A stretch of 64,000 bases of DNA from assembly GCF_900169075.1 (NCBI RefSeq), contig NZ_LT827015.1, forward strand, positions 2,000,158 to 2,064,157, given 5' to 3'. Positions within the stretch are counted from its first letter, which is position 1. Each line of letters opens with the position of its first letter. The translations under genes and the position numbers were made by a program. The notes beneath the pieces were generated by a model, which worked only from the letters and a program-made list of their open reading frames with translations, had not been told where the DNA came from and ran no database searches. The DNA comes from Chryseobacterium phocaeense. Its GTDB lineage: Bacteria; Bacteroidota; Bacteroidia; Flavobacteriales; Weeksellaceae. Positions 1 to 7,417 of the stretch are shown here, piece by piece.

Positions 1-263
1 TCCATCTGGCCAGTAATGAATACGGAAAAGTAATCGACAGGAAAAAGCTGAACCATAAAGTCATTGATTTTGACTTCTATGAATTAAAAGACGGAAAGCT
101 GAAAACCATCGTGGTATATACCAAACACGCCAGAGGGCTTATGGTACGGTTCTGTGCGGAAACCAATGCCAAAACCCTGAATGATGTAAAGGCATTCAAC
201 TACGAAGGCTACCTGATCAATGAAGAACAATCTACCGACACAAAACTGGTTTTCACGAGATAA
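1..263 (+). CDS. yaaA: YaaA-family peroxide stress protein, C-terminal fragment
   Basis: An open frame enters from the left edge of the window (first complete codon at position 3) and stops at TAA 261-263. The 86 visible residues contain the C-terminal pattern of the YaaA/UPF0246 family: YTKHARGLMVRFCAE, then a conserved FNYEGYLINEE stretch and the end TKLVFTR. YaaA lowers free iron and limits oxidative DNA damage during peroxide stress in Escherichia coli; that role is inferred here from family membership only. The stop codon directly abuts the ATG of prmC, so the two genes are probably co-transcribed and translationally coupled. The N-terminus lies outside the window. Confidence 0.8.
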   Translation, partial: HLASNEYGKVIDRKKLNHKVIDFDFYELKDGKLKTIVVYTKHARGLMVRFCAETNAKTLNDVKAFNYEGYLINEEQSTDTKLVFTR

Positions 264-1115
264 ATGACGATATCAGCTTTAAAAAAATATTTCAAAACAG
301 AGCTTTCCGGTCTTTATAATGAGTCGGAAAGCACTTTTTTATACTCTGTTTTTATCCAAAAAATTGTTGGCTTTGATTCTTTTACCCAAAGAAAACTGGC
401 TCATCAGGAACTTCTTATTGATGATGAAAAGCAGCTTCTGAAAGCTATTGCTGAATTAAAAACCGGCAGGCCTTATCAGCAGATTCTTGGCGAAACTGAA
501 TTTTACGGAATGTTGCTTTTCGTGGATGAACATGTTCTGATTCCTCGTCCTGAAACGGAGGAACTGCTTGAAATTGCTATCAGGAAAATTCAAAGTTCAA
601 GGTTTAATATTCAAGGTTTAAAGATTCTTGATATCGGAACCGGGAGTGGTGTAATTCCACTTGTCCTGAAAAAACATTTTCCGACGGCTGAAATTTCATC
701 GATTGATTTTTCTGAAAAGGCCCTGCAGACTGCCCGGAGAAATGCTGAATACCATAAACTGGACATTCATTTTATTTATGAAGACTATCTCCATTTTGAG
801 CTGAAGGAAAACTATGATATCATTATTTCCAATCCGCCCTATATCGGGATTGAAGAGGAAACTGAGATTGCGGATTCAGTGAAAGAATTTGAGCCTAAAA
901 TGGCACTTTTCTCCCCTGTTCAGGATGCCCTGATCTTTTACAGGAAAATTGCTGAAGACTCCAAACAACATTTAAATGATAACGGGCTTCTGTTTTTGGA
1001 AATTAATCAAAAGCTGGGACCTGAAACGCTGGAATTATATACGGAACATTTTTCTGATGTACAACTCATCAAAGATTTATCTGAAAATGACCGTTTTATA
1101 ATCGGGAAGAAATAA
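264..1115 (+). CDS. prmC: Release factor glutamine N5-methyltransferase PrmC (HemK)
   Basis: This cytoplasmic enzyme transfers a methyl group from S-adenosylmethionine to the glutamine of the GGQ motif in peptide-chain release factors. In the 283-residue product the SAM-binding motif DIGTGSG is at 123-129, the catalytic NPPY at 190-193, and the PrmC-typical IPRPETEE at about 93-100, after an N-terminal helical domain. Length fits the family. The ATG follows the yaaA stop without any gap. Oddly, residues about 110-118 (QSSRFNIQG), just before the SAM motif, are encoded by a TTCAAGGTTTA-like repeat resembling intergenic sequence elsewhere in the window (about 35895-35935), suggesting an in-frame insertion in a loop. 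Confidence 0.93.
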   Translation: MTISALKKYFKTELSGLYNESESTFLYSVFIQKIVGFDSFTQRKLAHQELLIDDEKQLLKAIAELKTGRPYQQILGETEFYGMLLFVDEHVLIPRPETEELLEIAIRKIQSSRFNIQGLKILDIGTGSGVIPLVLKKHFPTAEISSIDFSEKALQTARRNAEYHKLDIHFIYEDYLHFELKENYDIIISNPPYIGIEEETEIADSVKEFEPKMALFSPVQDALIFYRKIAEDSKQHLNDNGLLFLEINQKLGPETLELYTEHFSDVQLIKDLSENDRFIIGKK

Positions 1116-1141
1116 GTAATTTTAGTTTCGTAATAATATGT

Positions 1142-2164
1142 ATGAAGTCTTCCCTATTCACTTTCCTGCTCAGTCTGTTTCTGATTTTGCAGCTTTCATC
1201 CTGTGAAAAGAGTCCTTGTGAGGTGGTTTCAAAGTATTATCACAAGGGAGAATTCAATGGTTCTGTTTTGGTTTTAAAAGATGGAAAAGCTGTTTGTGAT
1301 ACTGCATTAGGACTCAGCAATATTGAGAAAAATATAAAGCTGGATAAAACAACACCCTTCTACATCGCATCTTTGAGCAAACCATTTACGGCAGTTTCCA
1401 TTATGCTTCTGCAGCAAAAAGGACTGCTTCATTACGATGATAAAGCCTCAAAATATATCGACCTGCCTGCATATGCCCAAAATGTGACTATCAGACAGCT
1501 TCTAACACACACCTCGGGCATCAAGGATTATGAATTGATCATTCATAAAAAAGGATTAACCAATCAGGAAGTACTGAAGTGGTTAAGCGGGATAAACAAG
1601 CTGCAATTCCCCTCCGGCAGTACATTTGAATACAGTAACAGCGGATTTATTATTCTGTCTTTAATCATAGAAAAAATTTCACAGCAATCTTACGGAACTT
1701 TTCTTAATGAACATATTTTTATCCCTTTGGGGATGAAAAACACCTGGGTTTATGAATCCTCATGTGCTCATAAAAATAGAGCAAGAGGTTATAATAACGA
1801 GAAACAGCCGGATGATTATTCAATCCTGACCACCGGCGATGGCGGCATCTACTCTACTCCAAGAGACCTGTACCGCTTCGATCAGGCACTAAGGAATTTC
1901 AGGCTGATCAATAAAAGCAATACTGATCTTATGTACACACCCGCTACACTGTCTGACGGAAAAGCTTCCAACTACGGCTTCGGGTCGTTTATTGAAGAAT
2001 CAAAAGGCGGGAAATCAGTCAGTCACACCGGCGGTCTGAGCGGCTTCCGGGCAATATTCTGGAGAGACCTGAAACATAACAGCTGTATCATAGCACTGAC
2101 TAATCAGGGAGATGCATTTCCTGTTGGGAATTTTTTAAAAGATATGAAAACAACCATAGAATAG
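1142..2164 (+). CDS. Beta-lactamase-related serine hydrolase lipoprotein
   Basis: A 340-residue class C beta-lactamase / penicillin-binding-protein-like serine hydrolase. The nucleophile motif SxxK is seen as SLSK at 77-80, the second motif YSN at 164-166, and the third (K/H)TG box as HTG at 295-297. The N-terminus is a lipoprotein signal: hydrophobic residues 5-18, then the lipobox LSSC with Cys21. The protein should therefore be anchored on the periplasmic side of a membrane. Substrate is unknown; family members include D-aminopeptidases, esterases and cell-wall-related hydrolases, and true beta-lactamase activity is not implied. It lies 26 bp after prmC and 6 bp before the DUF4180 gene, probably in one transcript. 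Confidence 0.85.
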   Translation: MKSSLFTFLLSLFLILQLSSCEKSPCEVVSKYYHKGEFNGSVLVLKDGKAVCDTALGLSNIEKNIKLDKTTPFYIASLSKPFTAVSIMLLQQKGLLHYDDKASKYIDLPAYAQNVTIRQLLTHTSGIKDYELIIHKKGLTNQEVLKWLSGINKLQFPSGSTFEYSNSGFIILSLIIEKISQQSYGTFLNEHIFIPLGMKNTWVYESSCAHKNRARGYNNEKQPDDYSILTTGDGGIYSTPRDLYRFDQALRNFRLINKSNTDLMYTPATLSDGKASNYGFGSFIEESKGGKSVSHTGGLSGFRAIFWRDLKHNSCIIALTNQGDAFPVGNFLKDMKTTIE

Positions 2165-2170
2165 AACCAT

Positions 2171-2530
2171 ATGGAGATTAAATCTCATGACATTCATAAT
2201 ATAAAAATTGCAGAAATTATTTCTGACGAAGTGATAATCAAATCTGCTCAGGATGGACTGGATCTTCTTGGAAATGTTTATTACCAGGGATTTGATAAAG
2301 TGATTCTGTATGAGAAGAATATCACGCCGGAATTCTTTGATCTGAAAACAAAAATAGCGGGAGATATTTTACAGAAATTCTCCAATTACCGGATCGGCCT
2401 TGCTATCGTAGGAAATTTTGAAAAGTATGAAAGCAAAAGTATCAGGGATTTTATCTTTGAAAGCAATAAAACGAGACATATCAACTTTGCTGAAACTTTG
2501 GATGAGGCTTTGAACAGACTTGGAAGCTAA
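2171..2530 (+). CDS. DUF4180 domain-containing protein
   Basis: A 119-residue soluble protein with no signal peptide or membrane segment. Its pattern of an N-terminal DGLDLLGNVYYQGFDKVILYE segment (seen around 28-48) followed by FFDLKTKIAGDILQKFSNY and a C-terminal ETLDEALNRL helix fits the DUF4180 family, small alpha/beta proteins of unknown function that resemble STAS domains. It begins 6 bp after the serine hydrolase gene, so co-transcription is likely. No catalytic motif is evident. The repeat block starting near 2590 lies directly downstream. Confidence 0.75.
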   Translation: MEIKSHDIHNIKIAEIISDEVIIKSAQDGLDLLGNVYYQGFDKVILYEKNITPEFFDLKTKIAGDILQKFSNYRIGLAIVGNFEKYESKSIRDFIFESNKTRHINFAETLDEALNRLGS

Positions 2531-2589
2531 TTATTCTTAAGTGTTCTTTTAAGAATTAATTTATTTACTTAAAAAAAAAGTGTTTAAAA

Positions 2590-3660
2590 ACTTTTATGAC
2601 TTTTGTGGTTAATGTTTTCCCACGGATCGCACAGATTTTCACGGATGATTACGGATATTTTTGAATCATTAAGATCAGTGAAGGAGATAAGCATAGTTAA
2701 GGGAAAATCTAAAGATTTTTTAAGTTGTGTGCATTAAAGCGAAGCCTAAACTTAATATTCTTAAAAACTTAAATCAATCTTAATGGTTTTATCTTTATCT
2801 CTCGCGGATCAAGCTGATTGAGCAGATTTTAGCGTAATGAATGAAAATCCAAAGATTTTCAAAAAAATTAATTGTACTGATCTGCAGTAATAATTTAAAT
2901 TTAAACTAAACTCAAATGTCAAAAGACTTTGTGACTTTTGTGGTTAAATTTTTTCAACGCAGATCGCACAGATTTTCACAGATAATTGCGGATAGATTTG
3001 AAACATTAAGAAGAGTGAAGGAGATAAGCATAGTTAAGGGAAAATCTAAAGATTTTTTAAGCTGTGTGCATTAAAGCGAAGCTCAAACTTAATATTCTTA
3101 AAAACTTAAATCAATCTTAATGGTTTTATCTTTATCTCTCGCGGATCAAGCTGACTGAGCAGACTTTAGCGTAATGAAAATCCAAAGATTTTCAAAAAAC
3201 TTAATTGTACTTATCTATAGTAATAATTTAAACTCAAATGTCAAAAGACTTTTGTGACTTTTGTGGTGAATTTCCCCCACAGATCGCACAGATTTTTAAA
3301 TAATCGCGGATAGATTTGAAACATTAAGAAGAGTGAAGGAGATAAGCATAGTTAAGGGAAATCTAAAGATTTTTTAAACTGTATGCATTAAATCGAAGCT
3401 CAAACTTAATATTCTTAAAAACTTAAATCAATCTTAATGGTTTTATCTTTATCTCCCGCAGATCAAGCTGATTGAGCAGATTTTTAGCATAATGAATGAA
3501 AATCTAAGATTTTCAAAAAACTTAAGTGCACTTTTTCGCAGCAGCAATTTAATCTTAATTATACTTAAGTGTTAAAAAAGCTTTTATGACTTTTGTGGTT
3601 AATTTTTTTCAACGCAGATCACATAGATTTTCACAGACAACTACGTAAATAAGAGGTACA
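2590..3660. repeat. Tandem array of about 330-bp intergenic repeats (type A)
   Basis: The 1.16 kb between the DUF4180 and epimerase genes holds three imperfect tandem copies, plus a partial fourth, of a unit about 330 bp long. The anchor GACTTTTGTGG occurs at 2598, 2933, 3256 and 3588, giving periods of 335, 323 and 332 bp. Each unit contains two shorter modules built around CGCAGATC/CGGATC-type words, and between them a shared core with AAGGAGATAAGCATAGTTAA and TGCATTAAAGCGAAGC. No open reading frame of note and no transposase lies in the array. Related copies occur near 32868-32970 and, in opposite orientation, at 58960-59290. A dispersed non-coding repeat family is the best description; its function is unknown. 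Confidence 0.85.
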
Positions 3661-3692
3661 GGAAATCCTATCTCTAAATTCTTTTGAACTCT

Positions 3693-4685
3693 TTAACCCG
3701 GTCCAGTTGTTTTAATTTCTGTGTTTTTTCTTTCAAAAAAGCGAATTGCGTCTTCCACAGCTTTATCAACAGGCTGATACCGGATTCCCAGTTCTTCTGC
3801 TGATTTCCGGTTTGAATAAAAATTATTAATTCTCAGTGCTTTCATGTTTGGAGAACTAAGGCTGGTCCTTATCTTCAGTTTTCTCAGGACATCCCCTATT
3901 ATTCCCAGTATGGCCAGACCTGCATTGGGAATTGGGATCATGACAGGATTCTGCATGGTTAGTGTATTCACTTTCTTAAAAAATTCCCTGTAGCTAAGAT
4001 TTTCGTTGGCCAGCAGATATTTTTCGCCATTTTTTCCGTATTCGGAAGCTTTTATAATTCCTTCTGCCGCATCTTCAGCATGAACAAAATTTTTCCCTCC
4101 TTTCGGATAGAAAACAAGTTTTTTCTTCCAGGTCCAGAAGATGATTTTCCCGGAACTCGGTTTACGATCATAGGCTCCGATCATGAAAGTAGGATTTACA
4201 ATAACCACTTTGGTGTCCCTGTTTTGCTGAAGCAGATAATTTTCAGTTTCCAGCTTGCTCTGCGCATAAAAGGAATGGGTAAACGGATAAATCTGCGGAG
4301 CCTTTTCGCTTCCCCAAACGGCAGAATTACCGTAACCTAGCGTATTGGCTGTGCTTACGAACAGGAATTTCTCTGCTCCAGCCGCTGAAGCCTGGGCAAA
4401 CAGATGCACAGCAGCATCATAATTTGTTTTTTTATAATCTTCATAATGCAGCAGATCCTGACTGGTTTCTGCCGCAATATGAATAAAGGTATCCACATCC
4501 TGCAGATGTGCGGAAATATCTGAGAACAGATCTCCTTCTACGAGTTTGAGATTTTCATTTTCTTGGCCCATCCAGCTGCTTTTTTTGCGCACCAGAGCAG
4601 TAACAGAATAATCATATTGTAATAATTTAATAATGGTATTGGTACCCAGAAGCCCTGTGGCTCCGGTCACGAAAACTTTTTTCAT
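3693..4685 (-). CDS. NAD-dependent epimerase/dehydratase family protein (extended SDR)
   Basis: A 330-residue extended short-chain dehydrogenase. The Rossmann nucleotide-binding motif GATGLLG is at residues 8-14, and an active-site YxxxK is visible as YAQSKLETE near 139-147, following the STANTLGYG segment that supplies the catalytic Ser/Thr. Family members act on NDP-sugars, dihydroflavonol-like ketones or steroid-like substrates; the actual substrate cannot be told. Its start overlaps the stop of the upstream SDR gene by 4 bp (ATGA arrangement), so the two form a translationally coupled pair and probably act on related substrates. Confidence 0.83.
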   Translation of the reverse strand: MKKVFVTGATGLLGTNTIIKLLQYDYSVTALVRKKSSWMGQENENLKLVEGDLFSDISAHLQDVDTFIHIAAETSQDLLHYEDYKKTNYDAAVHLFAQASAAGAEKFLFVSTANTLGYGNSAVWGSEKAPQIYPFTHSFYAQSKLETENYLLQQNRDTKVVIVNPTFMIGAYDRKPSSGKIIFWTWKKKLVFYPKGGKNFVHAEDAAEGIIKASEYGKNGEKYLLANENLSYREFFKKVNTLTMQNPVMIPIPNAGLAILGIIGDVLRKLKIRTSLSSPNMKALRINNFYSNRKSAEELGIRYQPVDKAVEDAIRFFERKNTEIKTTGPG

Positions 4686-5467
4686 GCTTCAATTTCTTTT
4701 TTTATGGCACTGGTCATCAAAGGCAGTTTGATCCAGATCGGCAGGATTTTCATCACTAGCCAGCTTATAGGATTCACCATGATAACGGAATCTTTTCTGA
4801 AAAGTTGCCTGATGCTGTAGGCAGCCACTTTATTGGGGTCCAGAAGGGTAAGCTTTCCCAAAACACCCTGCTTTTCAATTCTTTTACAGACATCAACATT
4901 GGTTTTCATGGCACCGGGATTCACTACACTGACAAATACATTGGTGTCTTTAAGCTCTTCATAAAGCCCTCTGGAAAATGAATGGATGAAAGTTTTGGAA
5001 GCAGGATAGACCGTTTTGAACCCAATAGGTGAAAATGCAGCCATGCTCGATACATTTAAGATATAGGCTTTAGGCTGTCTTAAAAGGTTGGGCAACAGCT
5101 GATGGGTAATCAATGAGGTAGCCGTAACATTTACCTGCAGGATCGTGTTGATATAGGAAGGCGATGCATCTACAAATTTCTTAGTCCCTCCCAGCCCTGC
5201 ATTATTAATCAGGATATGGATATTAAATGAATTATTAATCCATTCTGTGAGCTTCATGACATTTTCATTTATTGAAAGATCCACTTCATAGTAATGGGCT
5301 TTAATCCGGTAAGTTTTTTCAAGCTGTTCCGAGAACTCTTTTAAATGCTGACCCGGAAGGCTTACCAGAATAACATTGATATTTTTACCTGCCAGGTTTT
5401 CGGCAAATGCTTTTCCCAGCCCCTGACTGGCACCTGTAACTACAGCATATGATTCTTTGGTATCCAT
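4682..5467 (-). CDS. Classical SDR family NAD(P)-dependent oxidoreductase
   Basis: A 261-residue classical short-chain dehydrogenase/reductase. The cofactor motif TGASQGLG lies at 12-19, NNAG at about 88-91, and the catalytic Ser plus YxxxK as YPASK near 154-158. The C-terminal part is rich in hydrophobic residues, as in SDRs that act on lipids or ketones near membranes; the substrate is unknown. It is first in a two-gene operon with the epimerase-like gene at 3693-4685. A perfect TAnnTTTG promoter element (TAGCTTTG, minus strand) lies 18-25 bp in front of the start. Confidence 0.85.
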   Translation of the reverse strand: MDTKESYAVVTGASQGLGKAFAENLAGKNINVILVSLPGQHLKEFSEQLEKTYRIKAHYYEVDLSINENVMKLTEWINNSFNIHILINNAGLGGTKKFVDASPSYINTILQVNVTATSLITHQLLPNLLRQPKAYILNVSSMAAFSPIGFKTVYPASKTFIHSFSRGLYEELKDTNVFVSVVNPGAMKTNVDVCKRIEKQGVLGKLTLLDPNKVAAYSIRQLFRKDSVIMVNPISWLVMKILPIWIKLPLMTSAIKKEIEA

Positions 5468-5484
5468 AACACAATTTTATGGTA

Positions 5485-5492
5485 CAAAGCTA
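5485..5492 (-). promoter_or_regulatory. Bacteroidota -7 promoter element for the SDR operon
   Basis: On the minus strand the sequence reads TAGCTTTG, a perfect match to the TAnnTTTG -7 box of Bacteroidota housekeeping promoters. It lies just upstream of the SDR start at 5467. No clear TTG -33 element was found at the usual 19-22 nt distance, so the call rests on the -7 box and position only. Confidence 0.45.
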
Positions 5493-5610
5493 TCGTGAAA
5501 ATGGTCTTTGAATGTTCAGTATTATCTGAGTGAACCTAATTTCCAACACTAAAAAACAACCTTACAATCTGCTAAAAAACAGAAAGTTACAGAAATTAGA
5601 ACGTTAAAAT

Positions 5611-6720
5611 TTATAAACCTGAACCATTTTTGTACTCGGAAGGAGTCTGATCTGTCAGTTTTTTAAAGGTAGTATTAAAAGAAGTCTTGGAATTGAATCC
5701 AGATTCATAGGCAATTCCTAAAATAGACAGTTTACTTTGGGAATCTTTTAAAAGTTTTTTAGCATATTCAATCCGGTATTCATTTACATACTGGAAAAAA
5801 TTTTTTTTAAAGCCGGTATTGATCACATAAGACAAATGATGGGTAGAAATGGATAAAAGTTCTGAAAGCCGGATTAGGTTAAGCTCACTGTCAAGATAAG
5901 GCTGCTGTCTGCTCATGATTTCTTCCAGCTTGTTTTTTATTCTGATCAGCTCTTCATCGGAGATCAGCTTTTTCCTTACTTCTTCCGTTTCCGGATCATC
6001 ATCTATGGAGATCAGCTCTTCGCGCTGTTTCTCTTCCAAAGGGTAAATTTCTTTTTGCTTTAATGAATAATAGCCTACGAAATAAATAACCAGCAGGAAA
6101 GCTCCGTTGATAAAGAAATTCAGAGCTGTGGAATCATAGGATAAATTGTAAACCACATAAATGATGTTGATCACAAAAATGATAATCGTGATATATTCCA
6201 GCCAGTTCAGATTGATCCCTTCCGTATTGGCAGAAAACTGCTGAATCCTTTTTTTATGTCTGCGGATCGTAAGATAAGACAAACCGGTGTAAAATAAGGC
6301 CTGAAAAAGAATTAACCCAATAAATACAAAATTAAAAACAGCATCATCTTCAAATCCGCCAAAGCGCTGCAGCATGATATTGATCCAGAAGATAATGGGC
6401 AGGATGAAATATTTCAGGTCTGAAATTTTAAATTTAAAGGACGGATTGGTGTAAAACAATACACTGAAATAAAACATTACAGGGGTGAGGTACTGAATCA
6501 CCTGAACTGAAATAATAGAATGAACTTCAACCTGAGCATCTTTGACCAAAGTAAGAACCTCATCGAGCCAGAAGCTTGACCAAAGGAAAAGGAAGATTCC
6601 AAACCAGAAATTGGCCTTTCTGTTGACCCGCAAAGGGTTGGAAAGCTTCAGTAAGGAAAGCAAAACCAATGAACCATAGATTAATACAACGATAAAACGG
6701 TTTAATTCTGATGTGTTCAT
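5611..6720 (-). CDS. AraC-type transcriptional regulator with membrane-spanning N-terminus
   Basis: A 369-residue protein. The first about 220 residues hold six to seven hydrophobic segments (for example residues 9-23, 36-50, 75-90, 106-120, 134-150, 178-195 and 200-218), and the last 100 residues form an AraC/XylS helix-turn-helix domain with the recognisable end of ILGIAYESGFNSKTSFNTTFKK, TDQTPSEY. Membrane-bound AraC regulators of this kind are common in Flavobacteriia and are thought to sense a signal at the membrane; ligand and targets are unknown. It is the last gene in a minus-strand run and starts 32 bp after the rhomboid gene, so it may be part of the parE-parC transcript or have its own promoter in the gap. 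Confidence 0.85.
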   Translation of the reverse strand: MNTSELNRFIVVLIYGSLVLLSLLKLSNPLRVNRKANFWFGIFLFLWSSFWLDEVLTLVKDAQVEVHSIISVQVIQYLTPVMFYFSVLFYTNPSFKFKISDLKYFILPIIFWINIMLQRFGGFEDDAVFNFVFIGLILFQALFYTGLSYLTIRRHKKRIQQFSANTEGINLNWLEYITIIIFVINIIYVVYNLSYDSTALNFFINGAFLLVIYFVGYYSLKQKEIYPLEEKQREELISIDDDPETEEVRKKLISDEELIRIKNKLEEIMSRQQPYLDSELNLIRLSELLSISTHHLSYVINTGFKKNFFQYVNEYRIEYAKKLLKDSQSKLSILGIAYESGFNSKTSFNTTFKKLTDQTPSEYKNGSGL

Positions 6721-6752
6721 TGGTTTTGGTATTTTTTATTAAAGATAGGCTT

Positions 6753-7406
6753 TTATCCTATTCTTTTTCTGATAAAAATTTCGTACCCCAGATAGATCAA
6801 CGGAAGAGACATTATCCCCAGGTACAGCGCATTATGCATTGCCATGTCCGGAGCAGTTACCACGGCATAAACAAGTCCTAGAAAAGCTCCGCCAAGGTGT
6901 GCTGCATGCCCTATATTGTCATGCGGTCTCGGATTCAGCATCATGTAAACAGAATACCCGAAATACAGCAATCCGAAAATAAACCCTTTAACCGGAATCG
7001 GAATGAAGAAAATATAAATCCCGATCTGAGGATACAGTGCTATGGAAGCAAACAATATCCCGGAAACTCCTCCACTGGCCCCTACCGCTGAATACCATGG
7101 CTGTTTCTGATAGATGTACATAGAGAGAAAATTCCCCAGCAATATAGATCCCAGATAAATAATAACAAAGCCTACAGTTCCAAATCCCTGCATCACCACA
7201 GGACCAAAGAAATACAGCGTCATCATATTAAACACCAGGTGCATGATATCTGCATGCAGAAATCCCGATGAAAGCAGACGGATGTATTCTTTTCTGTGCA
7301 GGATGGCACCTACATTGAATTTATATTTTTCAGTAATACCGGGATTATTGAAGGCAACAAAACTGATAATCGCTGTAATGATAATAAATACGATTAGAAT
7401 ATTCAT
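6753..7406 (-). CDS. Rhomboid-family intramembrane serine protease
   Basis: A 217-residue polytopic membrane protein with about six hydrophobic helices. The catalytic serine sits in GASG (109-112, Ser111) and the catalytic histidine in HLGGA (His170), the standard Ser-His dyad of rhomboid proteases. The GFLHADIMHLVFNM segment (48-61) is also typical of the family. Such enzymes cleave transmembrane segments inside the lipid bilayer; the substrate here is not known. It starts 11 bp after the parC stop, which suggests co-transcription with the topoisomerase genes, though a functional link is not obvious. Confidence 0.9.
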   Translation of the reverse strand: MNILIVFIIITAIISFVAFNNPGITEKYKFNVGAILHRKEYIRLLSSGFLHADIMHLVFNMMTLYFFGPVVMQGFGTVGFVIIYLGSILLGNFLSMYIYQKQPWYSAVGASGGVSGILFASIALYPQIGIYIFFIPIPVKGFIFGLLYFGYSVYMMLNPRPHDNIGHAAHLGGAFLGLVYAVVTAPDMAMHNALYLGIMSLPLIYLGYEIFIRKRIG

Positions 7407-7417
7407 AATTTTAATTC

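Noticed and set aside
2590..3660. Insertion sequence or transposon
   Set aside because: No transposase frame, no terminal inverted repeats or target duplications recognised.
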